Assembly (NCBI GenBank): GCA_964057225.1
Contig: OZ059898.1
Coordinates: forward strand, 4,464,001 to 4,528,000
Direction: 5' to 3'
Origin: Auanema rhodensis
Lineage: Eukaryota > Nematoda > Chromadorea > Rhabditida > Rhabditidae
DNA: 64,000 nt
The notes beneath the pieces were generated by a model. It was not told where the DNA came from. It made no database searches and saw only the letters and a list, made by a program, of their open reading frames with translations. Position numbers and translations under genes: made by a program. This document shows positions 36,001-49,100 of the stretch, in pieces; position 1 is the stretch's first letter, and the number at the start of each line of letters is the position of its first letter.

Positions 36001-39000
36001 TATTATATAAGTAAGTAGAGGGAGAGAAAGAGAGAAAGAGAAATGGATATATATATATGTGTGTGTGTCTGTGTGTGCTGTTTGTGTGTAGTAATAACAA
36101 TGGGGGTCGTAGGTCGTGGACGCGGTGGCGCTAGCCCTCTGTTCCTCTTTCTCTCGCACGCTCCCTCCTCTCTTCTCCTCCCCTCTCTCTTCACTAATGC
36201 CCACAATCGATTTATGCCTTCCTCTACCCTCAGACCTTCTCTATGTACATTTGCAACACAGACAGCTTGCAGTCAGTCATAACACTATTTAATGAGATTT
36301 ATATTTCGTGTAATATCTTTAATATTTTCATGTACTGATATATAGTTCCACATTCCATTTGCTAATACTTCAAGATTCCTCTTTTTTTTTCTTTTTTTAT
36401 TAACTTTCTATGTAAGTGAGGTTTCTTTTAACAGAAATGACGTTAGATTATTGGCATGACTGTTGTTATTCTGGATTATTATATCTTCATACTATTAAAA
36501 ATCCAAAGACATTGCTGTTGCTGATTTTGTAATTGCAGTAGTATCGACTTTTATCATTTCACATGCAAGTTAATTGTACTGATTGTACCTCGTCTGGTCT
36601 ACTCTCGAATATTTGAAAGAAAAAGGATGCAGAATGCAGAATTATATATATATATATATTTTTGTATGAAAGTTCCATTTCAGTCGCTGGTAAAAGAGAT
36701 CATTTTCCAAGTTTAAGGTTTTTGATATTGATTTAAATCGTTCTATACACCTAGCAATCATGTACATAGTGTAATTCCTAGGATGTTGGAATGTTGAAAG
36801 ACCTCGTAAGGCCTTTCGCCAGTGCATACGTTTAGTGAATTTCTTCTTCTCTTTTAATGTCTTCACGTGTCGTATGAATCAATGAAATGAATAGGTTGAA
36901 TGATAGAAAGGTGGAAAACGTTTTATTCCACTGTCTGATTCAATGACAACTTCAAATCTATGTTTCATTATTACTTATTTTTATATGCTGTTATATCTAT
37001 TACAAAGCGTTTAACGAAAAGTTTCAGTCGTCCTTAAGCTGTGTGAACGACCAATCATTTCAATCCTATATCCCTTTGCCTATCTTTTTCGACTCTAAGA
37101 GTCCTCATTCTCTTGGTCATTATTGCCAAATCTTGTTCCTTACGAGACAACCGAAGCAAATAACAGCAGCTTCAAATTCCTAGTAGTTTTAATCATGCTT
37201 ATGTTCTACTTTTTAAGTAAAAGGATGTATTCGAACTTTTTTCTTTTTTTAACTTTCCAAAACTTTGCTTATTATACGAAGTTGAAACTGGTGTATTTCT
37301 TGTTCTTAGCCTTGAGTACTCCATTTTTCATTTCCTCGTGTTTTCTCTCTGCACTGTATCTACTATTCATGTTCAAGGTACGCAGATGAAGACAGAGATA
37401 GTCTAACTTGCTGCCGTTTGGGCTATTTGACTAATGAAACTTAAGTTCATTCTTTTCCCGCTCATCACTCTCCTTTTCTTAAATTTATCTTGTCGTGTTT
37501 TCAAGCGGAGAATATTGATTCGTTTTCTTAATTTTAATAATTTAAATATCTCTTTCCAGGCATTAGATCCTTGCATAAAGCGTATACCACCCTGCCGGAT
37601 CCGTGCTCATCCATCGAGCAAATCGGAGTTGAGTCAGCCGACTCCACCAAGCAGTAACAGCAGCGGCCACATGTTAGTTGACCCTATTGCAAGGTGAGAA
37701 CTTCGCAAATGTGCTTATATATCTTCATTTTGTTATAGATCAGAGCAAGTTGTTTCTGTTTTGGGATTAACACAACCTACTGCTGATGATGCACATTTGG
37801 TTAACAATTTTTCACCTCCATTGACAACTTCCAGCAGATCGTCTGTGGTATTGGATGCTACTCCCCCTATGTCCAACAACACTGTATTTTTAAATATCAT
37901 ATCCTTGTAATTACTAGTTTTATTTCAGTCAAAACATGAAGGTTCAGACCATGTTTCGAATGGCCCCTCAACTAGCGCCTTACATGATTTTGCCAATGTA
38001 GCTATCGCTGGACAGGTATGGCTTGAATAAATATATTAATTTTAAAAGAAATGTTTAGAATCATAATCGGTTAAACAATGCTATTGATTTGAATGGTCAT
38101 ATTGACGAAAAACCTGGAATTGATGATAATTACCACAGTACAAGCCCTTTAACGTCGAAAGTTCTTCCAGGTATGATATTACTAGTCTTCCGAGATTCAT
38201 GTTTTGATTAAAGTTATAGGCAATAAGCGGCCACGAGATTTGAAACCTGACCCTCTTGGTGATAAATCCAAGCGACCGCGACCTAGTCATCGTAATGCAC
38301 AGGCGAAGAACATGAAAGCCTTGTTGGATGCTGTCGGTCCTCTTGTGTCTGAAACTGTATCAGATTTTCAAAGAGATCGGGCTGCGGGGCGCACAGAAGC
38401 TGAACGGCGTGTAGTTGTTCAAGCAACACCTTCCACATCGCATGATCAATCGCCCACAACGGCTCACTATCAGCAACATATTCCAGTTACCCATACAGGT
38501 AGAATAAATGTCTTTTTTTTTTAACAAATCTTATATTTTTAGTAACTCCTGTTGGTAACTCACATCTGGTTGGATCCAGTCCATCTACCAGTAGAAATCC
38601 ATGCACTCTCCCATCATCCATGGAACAACTCTTGGAACGGCAGTGGGTTCAAGGATCACAATTTTTAATATCTCAGGTATGCTTAACTACTTTTATTGTT
38701 ATTATTACTGTATGTGCGTTATAGGCCCAATTTGATGTTGCTCAATTACTTAATTGCCTACACCAATTAAAGTCTGAAAATGTGCGATTGGAAGAACAGT
38801 TGAGCTCTCTTAATCGAAGGAGAGATCACTTGTTAGCCTTGAATGCTAGACTGCAAATACCTTTAGTTGCCGGTAGCTTGAACAATGTCTCCACTGGTCA
38901 ATCTGCAACTTTGAATGTTCCTAGTAGCCAATCTTCATCCCAGGCACCTGTAAGATATTTCTTAGTTTCGTCTTCATAAATATTTATTTTAGTTGGCTAG

Positions 39001-39700
39001 TCCACATCATTCGCCCAAAGTAAGCCTATCATCTGTTTCATCTAGTCAAACTATTTCGGGGATTCCTTCTGGCTCGATGCCTGAAGAGCCAATGAATCAG
39101 TTAAGAAGTTTAGCTGCTGGTGGAGTTAAAGCAACAACTGCAACTGGCGCAAGTAGCACAGGTACCCAGCAAGCTTCAGTTTCTTCTGCCCAAAATCAGT
39201 TCAACCATACTTCCCAGCCTAGGTAACTGTTCTTTTTTAATCTAGTTATATTCTTTGTTACTCAGGACATCAAGTACGGGTGGAACAACATCGGTGCAAC
39301 CTCCATCTGCGGTAACTACTTCAGTGGCGTCGAACCAGACATCTACGACATCCACTCCACAAGCAGCGCAACCTCCAACATCTCTATCAAATGCCAATAT
39401 CAATGATCTGGTCTCATCGTTGAATCTTAACAGTCCTCTGGTAGCTTCACTTAATCCAAACCTTTTCAATAGGGGCGGCAACCAACTTTTACCAACTGTA
39501 AGAATAATAAAATGAAGAAAAAATAGTTATAATATTTACAGGATTTGATATCGCAGCTCATCCTACAGCATGCTGCAGTTACCCAAAGTCAGCTGAGGCT
39601 TCAGCAGAACTCTGCTGCTGGCTTATTGTCATCTTTTGGTAATCTAATGCCTCCGATAAACGGTACTGGTGCTGGTCAAGGGAGTAACGTTAGTCAATGA
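33067..39700 (+). CDS. MLLT10: AF10/MLLT10-family chromatin reader (PHD-ePHD, octapeptide-leucine zipper)
   Basis: Exons at 33067-33175, 33312-33458, 33508-33701 and 33745-33855 encode the PZP module: a PHD finger (CCVCSDENGWADNPLIYCDG, then CYGIQEVPEGEWLC), a zinc knuckle (CELCPFGYGALKRT) and an extended PHD (GWAHVICALYIPEVRFG, CYLCEQSG, FHVTCAQQQGLLC, YCGYCAHH). A 3.7-kb intron follows. Downstream exons from 37560 give a Ser/Thr/Pro-rich region with a basic stretch (KSKRPRPSHRNAQAK), then the octapeptide motif EQLLERQW and a leucine zipper (LLNCLHQLKSENVRLEEQL), and a Ser/Thr/Gln-rich tail ending GAGQGSNVSQ. In animals the PZP module reads unmodified H3 and the zipper recruits DOT1L for H3K79 methylation. 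The match across both modules makes the call secure. More exons may hide in the long intron, although the flanking phases (0/0) already join. Confidence 0.95.
33856..37559. promoter_or_regulatory. Long AF10 intron with possible internal promoter
   Basis: Large intron within a gene whose other introns are mostly short. A GC-richer segment at about 36090-36260 (GGGGGTCGTAGGTCGTGG followed by CGCGGTGGCGCTAGCCC, then CT-rich DNA) sits behind a TA/TG repeat (about 35990-36080). A similar but weaker patch is at 35170-35440. The first downstream in-frame ATG is in the exon at 37560 (MLVDPIAR, about 37672). Promoter function is inferred from composition only. Confidence 0.3.
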
Positions 39701-40790
39701 ACATTCGATGCTACCAAGGTGCCTAATGTAAGGAGGATTGTGAAGTTCATAAACCACTTTGCCTTATACCTTTATTAGTTTTTAAATAGATTCCTCTTAT
39801 GCGCAGCGGTGAAAGTTATTCTTTTTCCAAACCTTTGGAGCGTTTGTTCCATTTTTGGTTGAACCAACTTGTATCCTCTGACATCTGCCGGTGTATTCAC
39901 TAGTATCTGATGTATATTAATTTTTTTATGTTTCTTCTTTGTTTATTTCTATCTCCCGCCCGCGCACATATATAAAGAGAAATTTATATTTTTTATAATT
40001 CCTTAATGGATTATATTATCCATTGCCAAACATTTGATGCTATGCTATAACTGGCCTTCTTTAATATACCTCACATGTCCATCCAAGTTCCACTATTGTG
40101 TGCCTTCGTCTGCTATCCACAGAAGTTTTATGAACGATATTCTTCATGATCTGGGATGCAGCTTTTTCACCTCTGGACCCTAATTTTTTTTTCGGTTGAT
40201 ACTCTTCTAAGAAGCATTTCTATACATATTGCCGGAGATCTCTGAGAGAAATTAGTTTTTCGTTTTGTTGTATAATCTCTAATATTTTCTCTTGATTTTC
40301 GACGATATAGTCCAAGGGGTTGTCATCTTTTCCATAACATCATTCTCATAGCTAATAACTGTTCCTTCATAACTTCTCGACCATAGCCTACAAAATTTCT
40401 GTACTCTGTATGTAAGTATCAAAATGATTCATTACCTTCTCTTGTTTGTTGTTCAAAGTGTGTTATGTCATAAATCGAAATCATATGCTAATATTATCCC
40501 AAATCCACAACACTTAACTATTTTCCGTTGTTGTCAACCTTATCTACGTAGTTAGAAATGCAACATTTCTTCTACGTTCTAATAAAATTATAAATTTGCT
40601 TCTCAGTTTTTCCCAATGTGGTATTGACAGCCTATATCTAACAGATAGTAAAACATGCAGTAATGTAGTATCTTCCGCAGCCTTGATAGGTTGTATATTC
40701 AAAAGAAGACATATCATTATTTGTTTAAGACGGAAATTATATCAATTGCTAATAACATTTAAAATATAGTATCATAGCTTGTTTGTAGAG
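39701..40790. other. AF10 3' region and spacer
   Basis: Probably AF10 3' UTR and intergenic DNA. AATAAA occurs near 40582. No coding region was found. TTTGTAG ends two bases before the dephospho-CoA kinase ATG. Confidence 0.5.
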
Positions 40791-41800
40791 ATGGTAGTTT
40801 ATGGTTTGACAGGTGGTATTGCCACTGGAAAAAGTACAGTTTCCTCTGTTTTTCTTAGTCATGGTATTCCTGTTATTGATGCAGATCTAGTTGCAAGAGA
40901 AGGTAGAATTTTTAACATTTGCTCAAAGTTTTCATGAAAGGCACAAAACCATGGTATGGTTAGGAGTCGATTAGTTGTCAAATATTAATTATGTTTATAA
41001 TAAGGAAATAAATGATAAGGCATAGTGATATCACAAATTTATATCCTTTAGTTGTGCAACCGGGAGAATCCGCATATAAAAAAATTAGATCAGAGTTTGG
41101 AATGGAATATTTTGATGATGACAATGGCGGCATCCTTATTAGAGAGAAATTGGGGAAATTAATTTTCAATAACCCTGAAGTGAGTAAATGAAATTTTTCA
41201 CAATTCTACTATATACTCCAGAAAAGGCTACGTCTTAATAAGATCATTCATCCTGCGATTAGATGGAGGATGTTTTATCAATTTATGTACCATTTCTTCA
41301 CATGTTAGTTGATTAATAATAAGCATATATTTATTATTCTAAATATAGCATCGAAATACATTATATTGGATACTCCCCTGCTGTTTGAAAGTGGTTATGA
41401 TCGAATACTGAGTACAACAATTGTTGTGTGGTGGTAAACGTGCCTTGATATTGATAGCATATAGCTGAGATATTTAGTGATGCTGACAAAGAGTTAGAAC
41501 GTTTGATGGCTCGTGATGGTTTCAGTGAAGAAGATGCGAAAGCAAGGCTGAATTCTCAAATGCCCATTGGAGAAAAGAAAAGGAGAGGGAAAATTATTAT
41601 TGAAAACAATGGCAGCAAAGAGGAGCTTGAGAGCAAGGTTTTTCTCATGCGTATGAACAAAATTAGTATTATAATTTCAGATAAATGATCTTATCAAAGA
41701 TTTGGATTCTTCTTGGACTCCGTTAGTCTTCCGAATGGTTATTCCTGTATGTGTTTTAGTTGCCACCCATATCTTTGCCAAATTCCTCAGAATGATCTGA
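40791..41800 (+). CDS. DCAKD: Dephospho-CoA kinase (CoaE/DCAKD type) with hydrophobic C-terminus
   Basis: Catalyses the last step of coenzyme A synthesis, phosphorylating dephospho-CoA. The start [19 protein letters not shown] has the P-loop GGxATGKST. It is followed by [46 protein letters not shown] and [11 protein letters not shown], then [19 protein letters not shown] and [13 protein letters not shown], all typical of the family. It is a stand-alone kinase, not fused to a phosphopantetheine adenylyltransferase as in human COASY. The last about 25 residues are hydrophobic ([20 protein letters not shown]), suggesting a C-terminal membrane anchor. One intron of about 32-35 bp after TIV/VV (around 41430-41464) is unusually short and its exact borders are uncertain. 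The first intron is about 160 bp. Confidence 0.92.
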
Positions 41801-42107
41801 GACTGTCATATCGATGTCATAACAATAACTGTGATTCATTAAATAACATACATGCTTAAAAATTAAATTATAAAGAATGCCGATTTATATAAATAAAAAT
41901 ATATTGATTACTAATTGTTTCCGGTATCTAGTAGAGCAAGTTAATCAATAATTACGTATTTGAGGGAAAAGAACTTAATTAAAGTCTGCTCAGAACCAAT
42001 TTTTACCAAAGGCGGATATGATATGATTTTGAATTTTCTTATGAATAACTAATACATTGGTCTGAATTGTGTAAGTAGCTTTAATATATTACAACTAGTT
42101 CAACAGT

Positions 42108-43408
42108 ATGACTGGCACGATTCCTTCATTCTGGGAAACATATGCGGATTTTGGATATTTTGGCTTATATGATGGAGAGTTTCCAAATCTGCATATTTCC
42201 AGTAAGTCAGAGATTTATAATTTTCCCTAGTTTTTAATTGAAGGGAGCGACTTTGACGGCTTTTCGTTATCGGATGGCAACGGTTTTAACAATTCTGTAA
42301 TTTTTGAGTAATACTTCCTTGCACATTTGTTGTTTAGTTAGAGCTACCATCTAGAAGTCGGGAATACCCTCGCGGATCTCCTGATGTTGATAATTACTAT
42401 TCAACTACAAACAGACCTCTCCCCCCCATTTCAACTTTTTTTGAAAATACAAGAAGACCCCAAGGAGAGAGTTTATCACTCATGCCATCAGATGAACTTT
42501 TAGCTTTTTCGGAAATGTTTCATAATTCTTCCGAAATACATTTAGAAGAGGATAATGTACAAAACCAAGGTAAGGTGAATCCTTACAAACATTTTAGATA
42601 TAGTCTTTAAGCAGGTTTTACCTGCGAATTTTGCGGTAAAGTTCTACCATCGAAAAAGTCTCTCAAAAATCATGATTATCTTAATCACGAAGTGATTAAT
42701 AAGTCATGCTCTTACGAATTTTGTACATAGTAAGTTATAATTTAGTTCTCTCTGTAATTGTATTTTATTCTTTTTAGTGTCTCAAAAACCAGAAAGGAAT
42801 ATAATACTCATATCCGACAACACAATCTCGTAAATATCCACGAGAAAAAGAGAGCTGAGTTTGAAAAAGTTAATTATCTTGAACAATCTGTCAAAGTTAT
42901 TCTTCAAATTTATAGCGCAATATGGAGATGAATGTTAGTTATACAATTCGTAATCAAAAAGAATTGGAAATTTATTTGAAAACATGTTCAGGTAATCTTA
43001 CCATCATAGAACCATATTCTATTTTTAATAGATGAAATGATAGACAAAATTCACCAAAATCAAAAAGATCTACTTCTTGGAAGGACAAATATTCCTAGCA
43101 TGAATTTGTATATTGTATGTAATTATTTATATCTTCAAAAAGTAAATATATTTTAGGAGTTTGATACTGGTTCAAAAAAGTGGAGTTTCAAGTATACTTG
43201 CATTGGCTGTTCTAAAGATTTTGCTAGAGATTATAATGCGAGACGACATTCTGAAAGACACTCGTACGTTTTTTGAATTTTTTCATAATTTGTTCTGAAA
43301 TTTTTAAGCTTAAGAGATATCGTCTGTCCCTTATGTGATCGCCTGGTTAGAGGTGTCATGGCCTTGAAAACGCATGTTACTAAATATCATCAATTTTCGA
43401 GAGATTGA
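42108..43408 (+). CDS. Four-finger C2H2 zinc-finger protein
   Basis: Roughly nine exons. The ATG is one base after TAGTTCAACAG. The N-terminus (MTGTIPSFWETYADFGYFG) is acidic and aromatic, then Ser/Pro-rich. Four C2H2-type fingers follow: FTCEFCGKVLPSKKSLKNHD ending in LNH; CSYEFC...HIRQH with a four-residue Cys spacing; YTCIGCSKDF...RRHSERH; and IVCPLCDRLV...HVTKYH near the C-terminus. The region between fingers 2 and 3 is helical and charged. Likely a nucleic-acid-binding regulator; no orthologue recognised. Stop at 43408. Confidence 0.8.
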
Positions 43409-43525
43409 AAAAAAAACTTTTTGTTTTCAAAAAAAAAAGAAGAAATTCGAATTTTTTGTTAATTTGATACTAATGAAAGCAGCCCGTGATACCCCAATAC
43501 AATGCTCACTAATTCAAAATCATAT

Positions 43526-43830
43526 TTATTCGGCACATTCGTGTATCGTTATTCCGTGTTCATCACAGTATTCAATACAGTTTTCTGGTGCACAAAACAG
43601 TTTTCCACAAGCTACTGAAATTATGAAATGAGATTTCAATAAAGTTTCATAATCTATCTTACCTAGTCCTTTTTCGAACTTGTTTGATACTTTCAATTCT
43701 CCTAATTTTACTTTAGGAGGCAATAGAAATGCACTGCATGATGAGAACAGTATCTAAATTTGTTTTTTCAGATGTAACAGTACAAATCCAGTATTACCAA
43801 AACGAAAAGATGAAGCAGAATAATCTTCAT
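43526..43830 (-). CDS. Small secreted cysteine-rich peptide
   Basis: Minus-strand gene of three exons with two minimal introns (about 44 and 48 bp). The spliced product is about 70 aa. It starts with a signal peptide (MKIILLHLFVLILFSSCSA), then a short basic spacer (FLLPPKVKLGELKVSNKF) and a compact Cys motif: CGKLFCAPENCIEYC followed by DEHGITIHEC, spacing C-x4-C-x4-C-x3-C-x9-C. Joining the exons keeps the frame and both intron borders fit GT..AG, which supports a real gene. Five cysteines remain after likely signal cleavage, an odd number that allows a disulfide dimer. Family and function are unknown; an effector, antimicrobial or hormone-like peptide are all possible. Confidence 0.6.
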
Positions 43831-46109
43831 GATTGAACAAGGTTCGTGCCCTTTTCTTAAATAGAGGAATTTATAAAATACACGAAAGAGGTACAGAAAA
43901 CCACGTGATTTAATGAGTAAAGGGGCGCAAAACTGAAGAAAATATTGACCTGGGAACAATAAAGTCAATCGATGGGCGACATCACACTTTGAAAGCGCAT
44001 TCTGGCGTTTATGCTGTCAAAGTTGTAATACTGTACACCTGATGCCCAGAAACGAATTCCCCGAAATAGTTCAACGTTGTGATCAAATTGCACAAGAAAT
44101 TGTTGCTTTCAATCAGTAGCTGATTTCGTAGTTTAGAAGTAATTAGGGAATTGAATAATTTTAAAGCGGAATGAAAGTAGTTTGGTGTAAATAACATAGC
44201 TATCTGCAAATAAAATAATATATTCCTTACATTTAGGTTACACTTTAGCTGATTCACTGATAGTTCCAGATCGTATTATACAATTCATTGCAATTGAACA
44301 TTTTGCTCTTTAGCCTATTTTTAAGACTTATCAAATTGCCATTTTCTGCTTTCTTTATATGTTCTTTTTCATTTAACTTATATTATTTTTCAAGATTTCA
44401 TAGTATTGATTGTTTCGTTCCATCATGCCTGTTCAATCAGATTGTTTCTTTCGTATTATTATAGATATCTTTTTTTCTGTAATTATTACTTGGAAGAGTA
44501 ACAGCATTGAGTGACTGTTTATTTCTTTCCTCTTGGAATATAACTCCTGATTTTTTTAGATTGTGATGCATTCTGTTTTGTAAAGTGTTTTAACGTTAAG
44601 TGAAATTTCTGTGATTATTAGAGATGCAGATACGAAATTCGCGGTTTTTCGAAAATATTCTGCTGTTTGTAAAATTTTGGAATACAAAGCTTATTGTACC
44701 TGATCAGGAAATTGTATCATTTCATATTTCTCATTAATGAATAGATCTATTTGATTCTGTTGTCAATTTTTACTGTCTTCTTTTTCATCATTTTTTATCA
44801 ATTATGTAACATTGCTTACATTGATATAATATCATGCGATACAAAGAAACCAAATAATCAGGTTCTATAACTTAAAGATTTTATGCATTTTATATGTTTG
44901 CAAACTTTTCAGCTTCGTTTGGAGTGAATGTTATTAATAGTTTTGATTTAATTAATTTCAAAAGTTAGTACCTATCTTGAGTTAAATTGTGAAGTTTGCA
45001 AAACATGCTTTTTCAAAGTATATCCTAAGTAATTATTCTATTTAATATCAGGTTTTAATCAATTAGTTATTAATTTTCATTTTCAAAAGAATCTCATACA
45101 TATATAAGAATGAATATACAGATAAAACATTAGTATCACGTTTTCTAACTAGACTAATAAACGTGTGTTTCATTTCCGATGCAACTGAACGTTATTGCTT
45201 CTCTTATTTTAGTACCTTCACTTGTCATGCAAATGCTTTCAGGCTATAGCTCGAATCATTTTTATCATTTCCGATATTGAAGTTTCAATACCTCTTGCTT
45301 CAGTTTCAGCATTTTAAAGTCGTGTATTTGACATTTTAGCTTTTTCAGCATTTTATATCGAATTTTTCATAACAGAAAATGTTATAGAACTAGTTATTTC
45401 TAGTTCTTTTTTTAGCTGTACATGAAAATATTTATACCTCTATTCACACAAATGAGCTCTGAAATGCTCTTTTTGCATAATGTATATAATTTAAAATTCT
45501 TGTTCCCCATCTTCCATTTTTTCACTTTCCTATTTTATCATTTGTATTTGTCTATTTTTAATGAAACCCTCAAATTACCCAATCTTTAATGTTCATGAGA
45601 ATAGAAAAAAAATATCCATACTTATCCTCAAAAACTAATTTCAATCAAAAAAATTCTGCAAACAACTTAAGTTTTCGACTGCATGTGGCTCAAGAAGTTA
45701 ACCTGCATCATCTGTATGTGTATTGGTGTTTGATCATCAATGATAGTCATTTGTTATCCTAGATAGACTTCCCTATTTTTTTATATAGTTGAACTAAACT
45801 CAATTGATGATCTTCTTTGCTTTCTTTCTCTTCAACTACTGTTTTTTAGCCTCAATATGTTTCACTATCTTATCATTTATATATCTTCAACTTATGACTC
45901 TGATTGAATATTTTCAGCAATATCTCTATCGGTTTATCAACATATGTGATAATCGTTTTCATTTAACGGTGCAGACTTTCAATAACTTTTTGTGTAATAT
46001 TATATAATTTTGCACTGTTATTATACATTATCTGGAATTTTAATAGTTGATAGCATGAGACAAATTAAAATTATAAGTATATTAATGAAGTTATAACAAT
46101 TACTTTGAA

Positions 46110-46140
<31 letters not shown>

Positions 46141-49100
46141 TCTCATATTTAACTTATGTGCTTGTAATAGTAAATATATTATTTAATTAATAATATAATT
46201 CTAAGCTTTTCCCTCTATAATTTTCTTTTATATAATTATAATATCATGTGAAAAAACTACGAGTTGTTGCTATTTAAACATATTCTTGTTGGTATCGATG
46301 ATATGTTTGTCGTAATTTTGTAATATATCTACATTTACTTTTGATAATCTCTGCAAATGAAGAGTATTTCTGCATTCATTTTTACATTATATTACAGTCA
46401 ATATGTCTTTTTGTCTTTTTAGATCTTTGCAATAATGAATTATAGGAAGGAATTGCTTAAAATGTTCAATTTGTTAGTTGCATGCTCTTTTTCTTTTCGT
46501 CTATCCCATTGACTTTTGTAGTTCTTATTACGTACTTTTTCCCCATTAAGTCAGTAGCTGATGTCGTTGTGTTCTATATCTTTTCTATTTCTCTGAATTT
46601 CATTGATGTATACTTCGATTTCTTATGTTCAGCATATCTAGTAAAACAGTATTTAACTTTGTACCAAAAATTGTGATATATTGCTCAACATTTTTTTCTC
46701 CTTGTTTTATACATTGACAAAAGTTTTTTTTATGGAAATGTTTTGAATAATATTTCCAAATAGTAGGGAAATTTTGAGCAAAACTGTGAAAGTAGCTATA
46801 ATTGGTTTATAATTTCTAATCATTGCTAGTAAAACTCAACAGAATAATCAGCATAGCTTTCATTAGAATTAGCTGTTAATAACAGGTTTATTTATTTCAA
46901 TTATTATTAATATTCTTTTAAGAATACCAATGGTTGAGATTGCTGAAAAAGATTAAAATTTTAAAAATATGTTTCAATGAACAGCTTGTTATAAACTTAG
47001 GTTTTTTACGCTTAGAAGCCGCATTTTTCCATATGACTTCAATTGTATTTCTGTCTTCCTTTATTGCAATAAAACTAACCAAGTTTGTTGCTCGAACAAC
47101 TTTCCGTATTACTGAAGCAACAAAAAAAGCAGGGTTGCTAGTTTTTCAATTATTCAAAAAAAAAACGAAAAAAATGCTTTACCAATTACAGATGTTGGCA
47201 ATGTAGTTGTATTCTCTTGTCTATAAAAACATATTTCTGATGAAAATCCTCAGAAACTGCTCTGCAATATTGTTTTGTTGAAAAAATTTCTGAAGAGCAT
47301 AGAAACCCACACAATCACTAAGTATTCAACGTTCGCATCTACCCCCATTTCATCAATTTCAAGCCTTGTATTCTAGTTTATTTTCTCCTTTTTTTCAACT
47401 ATGAATTCGTTTATAATCCCAGAAACATCGGTTATACATTGTTTTTCTTGTTGAATCACATTTCTTCGTTCAAATCCTTTAATTCGTGCTGGAAACTGAT
47501 TTTTGTTTTCAAATGTTTTTTGTTCATCTTTTACATCTAAGCATATTTTCCTAATATAGTTTGCTGCGAATCGATTTTTGCAAATATAAGGTTGTACGAA
47601 TCGTGAATAATAATTGCTCGTTTGAAAGTAGTTTACTTTGTATTTAATCATAAATTCCTCTTATCTTTTAGAAAATTTAGATTTGAAACGTTGTCATATA
47701 GATGATGAGAAATAATATTTGAAGCTTGTTGAATCAGCTAACTCAAATGGAAAAAAACAATTGTATATGCTCTTGATTCATAGTTACTTTGGTCATTTTC
47801 TCATTAGTAATTCATTTAATTCATATACATATGTACATATATATGTATATATAATAACAACTAAAATATTCTTTCTCAATTGTTCAACTTGGCTTTGCTC
47901 AAATGAAAGTAAATTAAAATATTCGTATCCGTTCGTCTTTCTTTACTCTACTTCTCTTCTCGTACTCTTATTCTATAGCCAACTAGCACATGCCCACATG
48001 TATACATATAGTATTCATCTATCTAACTATATATGCATATTCTATATTTCTTATACATACTATTATTTTTGATTTTCTCTCATTTTACTAAATCTCATCT
48101 TTGCCTTTTTTTTCTGCTTTTTTCTTTTTTTTTATCTTCCACCATTTCTTTCTCTTCTCAATCATGCTCTCAATGTTCTAGTTGCATCTGCACATGATCA
48201 TCAAAGAATCATGAGTATGCATAGCTGCCTTGCAATTTTTACTCTACGTCTTTGGCCAGCATTATGTTAGAAAGTGGCTTTCCTTCTTTTCTTCTTATCC
48301 GCAGTGTTTCTCCTGCCATCTATCTTCTCTCATCTACATTTGCACCTCTATTTCTCTTTTTCTCATTTCCGTTCATCATCTTTCTCGCATTTCCGCATAA
48401 ACTACTCCAGTTCACTGCTTCGTTTCATGTGCACATTATGTATCCATCTTTTATGATTCTCTTCTTTTAACTTATATTTTTTAACTTCCTACATCATATT
48501 TAACATTTAAAACAGTTTTTTCATATAAAAAAAGGTAAAAACTACAAATATTATGTACTACTAAGATACATCATTTTATCATAGTTTGAAGAATATTTAT
48601 TTATGCAGCTTTAACTGTTTAAACTAGAAGCAATTTTTGGCACGCATGAAATGTGTTTTCAATAAAAAAATTGTCTCTCAACAGATCGTTGATATGCAAT
48701 ATATTTATTGCATTACTTGTCCCAAATATCTCTCACATTATCGGAGCTTACTCCTGTTTCTTTTGATGTTGTTGTTTTGCAGATGTAGTTGTGCAATTTC
48801 TATATTCAACAATTCCGTTTTGCGATACCATCATCTTATTTATTGGTATGAAAAGCGTTCCATTTGCAAAACTGTTCCTCATACCTTCTTTTTCTTTTCA
48901 TTTATGTATTTGTGGGTTTCATAACAAGTTATCTAACTGTATATCTAGCAATAACTCGTATTCCACCTAAACAGACATAAACATAGAAGTCATTTGAGGT
49001 TGGTTTCAGTACACACTTCCAACTTTTCCATCTCATTTATACTTCCTTCTCACATCTTATGTAAAATTGTTCGCAGCATAACAGAATATTACGATAATTT

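Noticed and set aside
46934-47206. 90-codon plus-strand frame in the gene desert
   Set aside because: Composition is that of translated AT-rich DNA and no domain is visible.
47373-47651. 92-codon minus-strand open frame with mixed composition
   Set aside because: No motif, no signal, no splice partners found; Lys/Asn-rich frames are expected opposite T-rich DNA. Kept only as a weak possibility.
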